DNA of 6,915 nt from an uncultured Angelakisella sp. (GCA_934524965.1 CAKSYU010000059.1:1-6915); one strand, 5' to 3'; positions 1-5,223 are shown, numbered from the stretch's first letter. Translations and numbers: made by a program. The notes: a model not told the origin generated them from the letters alone.

Positions 1-840
1 AAATTCTGGAAGATCTTTGACGAGCGGCTGGAGCTGTGCCACCGTGCGCTGATGTGCCGCCATAACCGTCTGAAGGGAACCCTTTCCGATGCCGCGCCGA
101 TCCTGTGGCAGTATGGCGCCTGTGCCCGCCTGAAGAAGGGCGAGACCATCGATAAGCTGCTGTACGGCGGCTATTCCACCATCAGTCTGGGCTACGCCGG
201 TCTTTACGAATGTGTGAAATACATGACCGGCAAGAGCCATACCGACCCTTCCGCCACTCCCTTCGCACTGGAGATCATGCAGTACATGAACACTGCCTGC
301 AAGAAGTGGAAAGAGGAGCACAATATTGATTTCAGCCTGTACGGCACCCCGCTGGAAAGCACGACCTACAAGTTTGCCAAGTGCCTGCAAAAGCGCTTTG
401 GTGTCATCGAGGGCGTGACCGACAAGAGCTACATTACCAACAGCTACCATGTTCATGTTACCGAGGAGATCAATGCCTTTGACAAGCTGCGGTTTGAGGC
501 ACAGTTCCAGCATCTCTCTCCCGGCGGCGCGATCAGCTATGTGGAAGTACCCAATATGCAGCAAAACCTGGAGGCTGTATTGCAGGTCATGCGCTTCATC
601 TACGATAATATCATCTATGCCGAGCTGAATACCAAGAGCGACTATTGTCAGGTGTGCGGCTGGGACGGCGAGATCGAGATCGTGGAGCAGGACGGCAAGC
701 TCATCTGGCGCTGCCCCAAGTGCGGTAACACCGATCAGGATAAGATGAATGTTGCCCGCCGTACCTGCGGATATATCGGGACGCAGTTCTGGAACCAGGG
801 ACGCACGCAGGAGATCAAGGAACGCGTGCTGCACCTGTAA
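1..840 (+). CDS. nrdD: Anaerobic (class III) ribonucleoside-triphosphate reductase, C-terminal part; 5' end outside the window
   Basis: The enzyme reduces ribonucleoside triphosphates to dNTPs without oxygen, using a glycyl radical installed by NrdG. The frame is open from base 1, so 279 residues are visible of a family that is usually about 700 long; the N-terminal ATP-cone and much of the barrel lie to the left. Seen near the C-terminus are two CxxC pairs (CQVC and CPKC, visible residues 216/219 and 238/241), which form the structural zinc site of NrdD. They are followed by the glycyl-radical motif RRTCGYIGTQFWNQGR, whose radical glycine is codon 769-771. The reading ends 22 residues after that motif, as expected for a complete C-terminus. 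nrdG follows 100 bases downstream on the same strand, the usual arrangement. The internal ATG at base 52 is not a real start, because homologous sequence continues upstream of it. Confidence 0.97.
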   Translation, partial: KFWKIFDERLELCHRALMCRHNRLKGTLSDAAPILWQYGACARLKKGETIDKLLYGGYSTISLGYAGLYECVKYMTGKSHTDPSATPFALEIMQYMNTACKKWKEEHNIDFSLYGTPLESTTYKFAKCLQKRFGVIEGVTDKSYITNSYHVHVTEEINAFDKLRFEAQFQHLSPGGAISYVEVPNMQQNLEAVLQVMRFIYDNIIYAELNTKSDYCQVCGWDGEIEIVEQDGKLIWRCPKCGNTDQDKMNVARRTCGYIGTQFWNQGRTQEIKERVLHL

Positions 841-861
841 ACCGAAAACCGTTTCATCAAA

Positions 862-889
862 AGAGGGACGCTCTGCGGGGCGTCCCTTT
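862..889 (+). terminator. Hairpin between nrdD and nrdG (weak terminator or processing/attenuation stem)
   Basis: Arms 862-871 and 880-889 pair over 10 bp (GGGACGC with GCGTCCC, extended by A-T and one G-T pair), with an 8-base loop. Only three Ts follow before GC-rich sequence resumes, so full termination is doubtful. Partial read-through or mRNA processing that sets the nrdD:nrdG ratio is an inference. Confidence 0.5.
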
Positions 890-940
890 GGCGGCGAAGC
901 CCGGATCGAAAACCTTACATTTTGGCTTTTAGGAGAGAGT

Positions 941-1462
941 ATGAATTACGCCAGTATTAAAAACTGCGATATCGCCAACGGCGAAGGGGTGCGGGTCACG
1001 CTGTTTGTTTCCGGCTGCACCAATCACTGCGAAAATTGCTTTCAGCCCGAGACCTGGGACTTTGCCTACGGTAAGCCCTTTACTCCCGTGGTGGAGGACG
1101 AGCTGCTCCGGCTGCTCCGTCCCAATTTCATCAATGGACTGACCCTTTTGGGCGGCGAGCCGATGGAACCGCAGAACCAGCGGGCGCTGCTGCCCTTTTT
1201 GCGGCGGGTGCGCAAGGAGCTGCCCGAAAAAACCATTTGGGCGTTCAGCGGCTTTACATGGGAGGAACTGAATACCGCCGGCAGCCACCCCTGCTGTGAG
1301 GTCACACCGGAGCTGCTTTCCCTGCTGGACGTGCTGGTGGACGGACGCTTCCAGCAGGCGCTGTACGATATCTCCCTGCGTTTTCGCGGCTCCTCCAACC
1401 AGCGCATCATTGATGTGCCAAAAACGCTGCAAAGCGGCAATATCATGCTGTGGCAGGACTGA
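941..1462 (+). CDS. nrdG: Anaerobic ribonucleoside-triphosphate reductase activating protein (radical SAM)
   Basis: NrdG cleaves S-adenosylmethionine at a [4Fe-4S] cluster and abstracts hydrogen from the NrdD glycine to make its radical. The start is the ATG at 941, preceded by AGGAGAG at 931-937; the frame is open further upstream, but that part overlaps the nrdD end and has no family resemblance. The 173-residue product has the usual size. The radical-SAM cysteine motif CTNHCENC lies at residues 26-33 (Cys26, Cys30, Cys33). The GGEP motif (LLGGEPM, about residues 69-75) contacts SAM. The tail carries RFRGSSNQRIIDV, typical of NrdG. It sits directly after nrdD and is probably co-transcribed, subject to the hairpin at 862-889. 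No separate promoter was recognised in the 100-base gap. Confidence 0.97.
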   Translation: MNYASIKNCDIANGEGVRVTLFVSGCTNHCENCFQPETWDFAYGKPFTPVVEDELLRLLRPNFINGLTLLGGEPMEPQNQRALLPFLRRVRKELPEKTIWAFSGFTWEELNTAGSHPCCEVTPELLSLLDVLVDGRFQQALYDISLRFRGSSNQRIIDVPKTLQSGNIMLWQD

Positions 1463-1483
1463 GACATCATAACCATAAAGAAA

Positions 1484-1520
1484 CACCGGATAGGCGATAA
1501 AACCTGTCCGGTGCGTTTTT
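1484..1520 (+). terminator. Bidirectional intrinsic terminator between nrdG and dfx
   Basis: Arms 1484-1494 and 1503-1513 pair over 11 bp (CACCGGATAGG with CCTGTCCGGTG, one G-T pair) with an 8-base loop. TTTTT follows at 1516-1520 on +. On the - strand the stem is followed by TTTCTTT. It lies between the convergent ends of nrdG and dfx and can serve both. Confidence 0.85.
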
Positions 1521-1534
1521 ATATGATGATGTTT

Positions 1535-1909
1535 TTAAGCTTTCCAAAGTCCATGCAGGTTGCAGTAGGCATACACACTCTCTACCTCGTCGCCCTCGCA
1601 CAGCGCAAAGCAGACCTCCGGCTTTTCACCGGCGTGCAGCTCCTTGCGCTGGTTGCCCTGCTTGGTGTGAATGGAGATCCACTCAATGTAGTGCTCCGGC
1701 AGCATGGGGTGCTCCACGGTGCTTACCTTTACATGGACGATGCCGTTTTCGACTGTCCATACGGGAACATGCTTTTCCACGGCGGCATCGGTGGTGTTGG
1801 GAATGATCTCACTCATCTTCTCGCCGCAGCACATAACGGGTACGCCGCAGTCCTTCACCTTGGCAATGATGTTGCCGCAATGCTTGCAAATATAGAATTT
1901 CTGCTCCAT
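1535..1909 (-). CDS. dfx: Desulfoferrodoxin (superoxide reductase, two-iron type)
   Basis: Superoxide reductase reduces superoxide to hydrogen peroxide in the cytoplasm without releasing oxygen, using electrons from rubredoxin-type donors. The 124-residue length matches two-domain desulfoferrodoxins. The N-terminal desulforedoxin domain has Cys8 and Cys11 (CKHC) and the adjacent pair Cys27-Cys28, an Fe(Cys)4 centre. The C-terminal neelaredoxin domain has EKHVP (Glu45, Lys46, His47), His67, His73 and CNLHG (Cys116, His119), the Fe(His)4Cys catalytic site with its Glu/Lys pair. All expected ligands are present. The ATG follows AAGGAGAG, and the gene begins 21 bases after the rbr stop, so the two are very likely one transcript. 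Peroxide made here is the substrate of rubrerythrin, giving a two-step pathway. Confidence 0.97.
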   Translation of the reverse strand: MEQKFYICKHCGNIIAKVKDCGVPVMCCGEKMSEIIPNTTDAAVEKHVPVWTVENGIVHVKVSTVEHPMLPEHYIEWISIHTKQGNQRKELHAGEKPEVCFALCEGDEVESVYAYCNLHGLWKA

Positions 1910-1930
1910 ATCATTCTCTCCTTTTTTTGA

Positions 1931-2464
1931 TCAGTAGTTTTCCTTGCGTACTTCAAAGTAGCTCTGCGGGTGGGCACAGACGGGGCAGACGGCGGGCGCC
2001 TTTTTGCCGATGACCAGATGACCGCAGTTGCGGCACTCCCACATGGTCTCCTCACTCTTTTCAAAGACCTTCTGCATTTCGACATTGTTCAGCAGGGCAC
2101 GGTAGCGTTCCTCGTGCGCCTTTTCGATAGCCGCGACGGCACGGAACTTATACGCCAGCTCGGTAAAGCCCTCTTCCTCGGCTTCCTTGGCAAAGGTATC
2201 GTACATATCGGTCCATTCGTAGTTTTCACCCTCGGCGGCGTGCAGTAGGTTTTCGGCGGTGCTGCCCAGCTCACCCAGTGCCTTAAACCACATCTTGGCA
2301 TGTTCCTTTTCATTTTCGGCGGTCTTGGTGAAGATCTCCGCGATCTGCTCGTAGCCCTCTTTTTTGGCGACGCTGGCAAAGTAGGTGTATTTATTGCGTG
2401 CTTGAGATTCCCCCGCAAACGCTGTCCGCAGGTTCTGTTCGGTCTTGGTGCCTTTCAGTTCCAT
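1931..2464 (-). CDS. rbr: Rubrerythrin (NADH-linked peroxidase component)
   Basis: Rubrerythrin reduces hydrogen peroxide to water at a diiron site, with electrons passing through a rubredoxin-like centre. The 177-residue product has a four-helix ferritin-like domain (about residues 1-130) carrying the diiron ligands: Glu19 (GESQAR), Glu52 and His55 (ENEKEH), Glu94 and Glu97 (KEAEEE), and Glu114 with His117 (EKAH). A C-terminal rubredoxin domain follows, with Cys144/Cys147 (CRNC) and Cys160/Cys163 (CPVC). It is the classical order and length, with nothing missing. The ATG is preceded by AAAGGAG (complement of 2474-2480). It is the first gene of the rbr-dfx unit, read from a strong promoter at 2526-2554 that contains a palindromic candidate operator, consistent with stress-induced expression. 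Confidence 0.97.
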   Translation of the reverse strand: MELKGTKTEQNLRTAFAGESQARNKYTYFASVAKKEGYEQIAEIFTKTAENEKEHAKMWFKALGELGSTAENLLHAAEGENYEWTDMYDTFAKEAEEEGFTELAYKFRAVAAIEKAHEERYRALLNNVEMQKVFEKSEETMWECRNCGHLVIGKKAPAVCPVCAHPQSYFEVRKENY

Positions 2465-2525
2465 AATTGATGACTCCTTTCACGCAGTTCGATGTCGTTT
2501 TATCCTCTTTTGGGAGGTCAAATTT

Positions 2526-2554
2526 ATTATAACAGGAATAATTCCTAAAATCAA
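2526..2554 (-). promoter_or_regulatory. Sigma-A type promoter for rbr-dfx
   Basis: Read on -, the -35 is TTGATT (2549-2554) and the -10 is a perfect TATAAT (2526-2531), separated by exactly 17 bases. The predicted transcript start is near 2519, leaving a leader of about 55 bases before the rbr ATG. The region is AT-rich in an otherwise GC-rich window. Confidence 0.8.
2534..2546. promoter_or_regulatory. Perfect 6+1+6 palindrome inside the rbr promoter spacer (candidate operator)
   Basis: AGGAATAATTCCT is a perfect inverted repeat centred at 2540, lying entirely between the -35 and -10 elements. A dimeric repressor bound here would block RNA polymerase. Its core AAT-N-ATT matches the centre of PerR/Fur-family boxes (PerR consensus TTATAATNATTATAA), but the outer bases do not match, so the regulator cannot be named. 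Peroxide-responsive control fits the genes downstream but is an inference. Confidence 0.6.
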
Positions 2555-2627
2555 GAGCAAATTATAAAATTTTCGGCTTAAAGTTTTGAAGAGTGGGGAA
2601 TACTACGGGGAAAAGGAGGGGAGCAAG

Positions 2628-2816
2628 ATGAAAGAATTTGCCCAATGCTGCACCGTTATTGCGGAGGGAGAGATTATTCGGGAGAGTCTCAGCCGTCTGG
2701 GACGAGATGAGCGCTGGCTCCGTGCGGAGCTGCACCGGCAGGGCGTCGGTTCGGCGGAGGAGGTATTCTGGGGCATCAGCGATGGGGAAGAACTAGAGCT
2801 GAATATGATCTTATAG
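2628..2816 (+). CDS. Small protein resembling a stand-alone C-terminal domain of YetF/DUF421 proteins
   Basis: The 62-residue product starts at the ATG at 2628, with a strong AGGAGG at 2614-2619 (8-base spacing). A TTG at 2586 in the same frame is less likely, because the Shine-Dalgarno would then lie inside the gene; a stop codon at 2565-2567 closes the frame above it. Residues 9-57 (TVIAEGEIIRESL, then a WLRAELHRQGV helix, then EEVFWGISDGEELEL) follow the pattern of the small soluble domain at the end of DUF421/YetF membrane proteins: a Gly-containing strand, a 'wL..eLr.qGv' helix and a 'eVf.a..dg.l.l' strand. Those proteins normally carry N-terminal membrane helices and are over 150 residues long; none precede this gene. 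It may be a genuine single-domain protein or a remnant. The resemblance is from memory of the family pattern. Function is unknown. Confidence 0.65.
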   Translation: MKEFAQCCTVIAEGEIIRESLSRLGRDERWLRAELHRQGVGSAEEVFWGISDGEELELNMIL

Positions 2817-2828
2817 CAAAGATAGTTC

Positions 2829-2857
2829 TTTTCCGGAGAGAACGGCTGTGCTATAAT
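2829..2857 (+). promoter_or_regulatory. Extended -10 promoter for the tyrosine phosphatase gene
   Basis: A perfect TATAAT at 2852-2857 is preceded by TGC, giving an extended -10 (TGnTATAAT). The -35 region (TTTTCC at 2829-2834 for 17-base spacing) is poor, as is common with extended -10 promoters. The predicted start is near 2864, about 58 bases before the ATG at 2922. Confidence 0.65.
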
Positions 2858-2859
2858 AG

Positions 2860-2906
2860 TGTAGTAAAGAATGGATACGAATTGTATTATTTAAAAGATT
2901 ACTACA
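2860..2906 (+). repeat. Inverted repeat spanning the phosphatase leader
   Basis: Arms 2860-2867 (TGTAGTAA) and 2899-2906 (TTACTACA) are exact reverse complements. A smaller nested repeat (ATAC 2875-2878 with GTAT 2884-2887) lies inside. The left arm overlaps the predicted transcription start, and the right arm ends just before the ribosome binding site (AAAGGA 2908-2913). The stem is AT-rich and may be either a leader hairpin or a DNA site. Confidence 0.4.
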
Positions 2907-2921
2907 AAAAGGATAGATAGC

Positions 2922-3395
2922 ATGAAGCGAGTTTTATTTGTGTGCAATGGGAATGTTTGCAGAAGCCCCATGGCGGAGTTTGTTTTTCGGGAGCTGGCGC
3001 GGCGACGCGGATTGGAAAACGCAGTGGGCTGCGAGAGCGCCGGTACAACGGTCTTTGCCCCGAACAGCCCCGTACATAACGGTACAGTGCGTCAGCTGAA
3101 GCGGGAGAATATCCCCTATTACCAGCGCGGTTCCCGCAATATCACGACGGCAGATTATGACCGCTTTGACTACCTGTTGGGTATGACACGCAGCCATGTG
3201 CAGGCGATGGAGCAGGAATTCGGCGGAGACCCGCAGAGCAAGCTGCATCGGCTGCTGGACTTTACCCATCAGCCGAGGGATATCGACGACCCGTGGTACA
3301 CGGGGGACTTTGTGACGGCGTATAACGATATTGTAATGGGCTGCAATGCGCTGTTGGATAGTATGTTCCCAAACAGCGCTGAGCGGAAAAAGTAA
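2922..3395 (+). CDS. Low-molecular-weight protein tyrosine phosphatase
   Basis: Cytoplasmic enzyme that removes phosphate from protein tyrosine (or arginine) residues through a cysteinyl-phosphate intermediate. The P-loop CX5R(S) is at residues 8-15 (CNGNVCRS), with nucleophile Cys8 and Arg14, right at the N-terminus as usual for this family. The general acid is in DDPWY (Asp123, within 120-126). Length is 157 residues, a normal size. The second P-loop cysteine (Cys13) is also present. The ATG at 2922 follows AAAGGA with 8-base spacing. The gene has its own promoter at 2829-2857 and a terminator at 3408-3435, so it appears monocistronic. Bacterial relatives act on tyrosine-kinase or arginine-kinase pathways (capsule, stress response), but no partner kinase is in view, so the target cannot be stated. 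ArsC-type arsenate reductases share the fold, but DPWY favours a phosphatase. Confidence 0.93.
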   Translation: MKRVLFVCNGNVCRSPMAEFVFRELARRRGLENAVGCESAGTTVFAPNSPVHNGTVRQLKRENIPYYQRGSRNITTADYDRFDYLLGMTRSHVQAMEQEFGGDPQSKLHRLLDFTHQPRDIDDPWYTGDFVTAYNDIVMGCNALLDSMFPNSAERKK

Positions 3396-3407
3396 ACACA
3401 TAAAAAG

Positions 3408-3435
3408 AAAAGTACCCGTGAAAGGGTACTTTTTT
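3408..3435 (+). terminator. Bidirectional intrinsic terminator between the phosphatase and the PfoR-like gene
   Basis: AAAAGTACCC (3408-3417) pairs perfectly with GGGTACTTTT (3424-3433) around a 6-base loop. The T-run 3430-3435 serves +, and the A-rich 3402-3411 gives a U-rich tail on -. It lies between the convergent stops at 3395 and 3443. Confidence 0.9.
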
Positions 3436-3442
3436 GATGAGG

Positions 3443-4474
3443 TTAAAGATCCAATTTGCAGTCGCCGGCTTTGATCCACCCCAAACGGCGCATGGGCAGC
3501 GCAATGAGTGGGGTGAGAACAGCGGGCAGTACAAAGCAGACGAGGATAAGCCCCAGCCAGTGGAACGCGCCGCCGAAGCCCTCCCAGCTGACGATGCCGA
3601 TGGGCCCGACCAGCCCGCAGGTACCCATGCCGCTGGCAATGGCAATGCCGTTTTCCAGCCGGAACACACAGGTGGCGATGGGACCCGTGATGGCAGCTGC
3701 AAGGGTGGGAGGCAGCCAGATGCGGGGATTTTTGACGATATTGCCCATTTGCAGCATGGAGGTGCCAAGCCCCTGCGCTACCAGACCGCCCCAGCCGTTT
3801 TCGGCAAAGCTCATGACGGCAAAGCCAATCATCTGGGCGCAGCAGCCCGCCGTAGCGGCACCGCCCGCCAGACCGGTGAGGGTGAGGGTGAAGCAGATGG
3901 CAGCGGAACTAATGGGCAGAGTGAGGACAATGCCGACCAGCACCGAAACAATAATGCCCATGAGGAACGGGCGAAGCTGGGTCGCCCGCACAATCAGCTG
4001 ACCAAAGCCGTTCATGAGCAGGCTGACGCCGGGACCGATGAGGGAACCGACCCCCAAGCCCGAAAGAATAGTGACGGTGGGGGTAACAAGAATATCAATC
4101 TTGGTTTCGCGGCTGACCGCTTTGCCCAGCTCGGCGGCAACGATGACGGCAAAGAAAGCACCCAGCGGTCCACCTACCGAGTAGGAGCCAAGTCCCACGG
4201 CACATAGCGAGTACAAGACCAGCGGCGGCGCAGAAAGCGAAACGCCGATGGCGACCGCAATGGCGATACCGGTGGCGCTGCTGGCATAACCGGCTGCGGT
4301 GATGAGCCATTCCCAGTGAAACAGATCTCCCAATGTATCCAGTATGGTGCCGATAAGCAGGGAAGCGAAAAGCCCCATTGCCATGGCGCTCATGGCATCG
4401 ACAAAGTAGAGCTTTGCCGAGGGTTTGATATTCTTACGGGTAAGGAAAGCGGAAAATCCGGTGGGAGTAGACAT
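3443..4474 (-). CDS. PfoR-like integral membrane protein (PTS EIIC type 2 family)
   Basis: The 343-residue, very hydrophobic and Gly/Ala-rich protein has about ten membrane segments, roughly at residues 28-48, 56-80, 84-95, 101-117, 126-148, 170-200, 203-222, 256-272, 277-295 and 303-327. Sequence character and length fit the PTS_EIIC_2/COG3641 family, named after PfoR of Clostridium perfringens, first described as a regulator of perfringolysin production. By family it should be a sugar-type permease domain, but no IIA or IIB phosphotransfer domain is fused or adjacent, so substrate and mechanism are unknown. The ATG overlaps the stop of the upstream carbonic-anhydrase-like gene by one base (TAATG, at 4474), and its AAAGGAGG site (complement of 4482-4489) lies inside that gene, implying translational coupling. 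It ends just before the shared terminator at 3408-3435. Confidence 0.85.
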   Translation of the reverse strand: MSTPTGFSAFLTRKNIKPSAKLYFVDAMSAMAMGLFASLLIGTILDTLGDLFHWEWLITAAGYASSATGIAIAVAIGVSLSAPPLVLYSLCAVGLGSYSVGGPLGAFFAVIVAAELGKAVSRETKIDILVTPTVTILSGLGVGSLIGPGVSLLMNGFGQLIVRATQLRPFLMGIIVSVLVGIVLTLPISSAAICFTLTLTGLAGGAATAGCCAQMIGFAVMSFAENGWGGLVAQGLGTSMLQMGNIVKNPRIWLPPTLAAAITGPIATCVFRLENGIAIASGMGTCGLVGPIGIVSWEGFGGAFHWLGLILVCFVLPAVLTPLIALPMRRLGWIKAGDCKLDL

Positions 4475-4986
4475 TATTCCGCCTCCTTTGCGTGCTCCAG
4501 CGCCAGACGGCAGTAGGTCGCGGCATTTTCGCGGTTATGCTCAATCTGTACGGGGTGTAGTTCGGAGATCGCCTTGGCGGGGATCCCGACGATGAGGGAG
4601 CCATCGGGGAAGCGCGCACCGCCGGAGACCACCGCGCCCGCGCCGACAATGCTGTTTTTGCCGATGACGCAGCCATTGAGCAGCACGGAGCCCATGCCGA
4701 TGACGGTGTTATCGCCAACGGTGGCGCCGTGTACCACGGCATTGTGACCAATGGAGACCCCTTCGCCTAAGGTGATGGGGTAGCCGCGGTCGCCATGCAG
4801 GGTACAGTTATCCTGCACATTGCTGTTTTTGCCGATGGTGATGTGGTCAAGGTCGCCGCGGATCACAGCACCATACCACACGCTGCTGCCTTCCGCAAGG
4901 GTGACATCACCAAGGACAGAGGCGTTTTCGGCAATGAAAGCGGCTTTGGCGGTATCCGGTTTTTTATCGCCCAGTTGTTTTACCAT
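4474..4986 (-). CDS. Gamma-class carbonic anhydrase-like protein (left-handed beta-helix, hexapeptide repeats)
   Basis: The 170-residue product has imperfect hexapeptide repeats from about residue 17 to 125 (such as VTLAEG, ITIGKN, ITLGEG, TVIGMG, SIVGAG) and a C-terminal helix at about 140-168, the build of trimeric gamma-carbonic anhydrases of the YrdA/PaaY/CaiE group. The three metal-binding histidines are all present: His64 (LHGD), His81 (GHNAVVH) and His86. The family's Arg43 and Asp45 (RGDLD) and Gln58-Asp59 (VQDN) are also kept, so metal binding and CO2 hydration are plausible. Many members of this subgroup show weak or no activity, so the real role may differ. The ATG at 4984-4986 follows GGAGG with 9-base spacing. 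It is first in a two-gene unit with the PfoR-like gene. Its predicted promoter lies at 5157-5185, and the leader contains the four-way-junction element at 5045-5123. Confidence 0.93.
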   Translation of the reverse strand: MVKQLGDKKPDTAKAAFIAENASVLGDVTLAEGSSVWYGAVIRGDLDHITIGKNSNVQDNCTLHGDRGYPITLGEGVSIGHNAVVHGATVGDNTVIGMGSVLLNGCVIGKNSIVGAGAVVSGGARFPDGSLIVGIPAKAISELHPVQIEHNRENAATYCRLALEHAKEAE

Positions 4987-5044
4987 AGATGTTGACCTCC
5001 GATCGTGGGGTAATAGATAGGGGAGAGCGGGAAACAGGGTAGGG

Positions 5045-5123
5045 CGCCCGCAGGGCGTTCCGGCGAAGCCGGAACCGGCGGCGGAGCCGCCGAGCCCGCC
5101 GCAGGCGGGCTGCCCTGCGGGCG
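5045..5123. repeat. 79-base palindromic element forming a perfect four-way junction with three GNA triloops
   Basis: The outer stem 5045-5056/5112-5123 is 12 perfect base pairs. Inside it three hairpins abut with no unpaired bases between them: 5057-5064/5068-5075 (8 bp, loop GAA), 5076-5082/5086-5092 (7 bp, loop GGA) and 5093-5100/5104-5111 (8 bp, loop GCA). Every base outside the three triloops is paired. On + all loops are GNA, and the first is closed as GC-GAA-GC, a DNA mini-hairpin known for exceptional stability. It lies in the divergent region between the carbonic-anhydrase-like gene and ndk, within the predicted leader of the former. It is probably a genome-wide interspersed palindromic repeat (REP/MITE-like), but only one full copy is in this window. 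It contains no gene. Confidence 0.85.
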
Positions 5124-5156
5124 AACGGGAGCTGAAGCTGCCCTTTAACAGTGGCT

Positions 5157-5185
5157 ATTGTAGCATTTTATGGGGCAGCAGTCAA
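5157..5185 (-). promoter_or_regulatory. Sigma-A type promoter for the carbonic-anhydrase-like/pfoR-like unit
   Basis: Read on -, the -35 is TTGACT (5180-5185) and the -10 is TACAAT (5157-5162), with exactly 17 bases between. The predicted start is near 5150, giving a leader of about 164 bases that includes the whole four-way-junction element. Confidence 0.75.
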
Positions 5186-5223
5186 ACAAAGAAAAAACTT
5201 TTTTGATCCTGCTGCAAAAGGGA

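Noticed and set aside
749..940. N-terminal extension of nrdG upstream of 941
   Set aside because: The frame is open, but it overlaps the nrdD end and the intergenic hairpin, lacks NrdG character, and the AGGAGAG site points to the ATG at 941.
929..1486. Minus-strand open frame of 185 codons opposite nrdG
   Set aside because: nrdG carries the complete radical-SAM motif and ribosome binding site; the antisense frame has no family resemblance or credible start site.
2540..2568. A rightward promoter for the small DUF421-like gene using TATAAA at 2563-2568
   Set aside because: The -10 is plausible, but the -35 position (AATTCC at 2540-2545) is poor and the sequence is generally AT-rich; not strong enough to list as a feature.
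2934..3479. Minus-strand open frame opposite the tyrosine phosphatase
   Set aside because: It overlaps the phosphatase almost fully and runs through the terminator hairpin; no motif or ribosome binding site supports it.
3434..4207. Long + strand open frame of 257 codons opposite the PfoR-like gene
   Set aside because: It is antisense to a gene with clear membrane-protein character; its translation is a low-complexity, hydrophilic Gly/Ala/Asp/Gln-rich sequence expected from the reverse of a Gly/Ala-rich gene.
4474..4986. Annotating the hexapeptide-repeat gene as an acyl- or acetyltransferase
   Set aside because: The hexapeptide repeats alone would allow it, but the three metal-binding histidines with the Arg/Asp and Gln/Asp pairs place it in the gamma-carbonic anhydrase group.
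5045..5123. A tRNA-like cloverleaf
   Set aside because: Length and three-arm shape resemble a tRNA, but all loops are three bases, there is no anticodon loop, no T-loop sequence, no acceptor CCA context, and the outer stem is 12 bp rather than 7.
5045..5123. A CRISPR-type repeat array
   Set aside because: The repeats are nested inverted repeats of different sequence, not direct repeats with spacers, and no cas gene is near.
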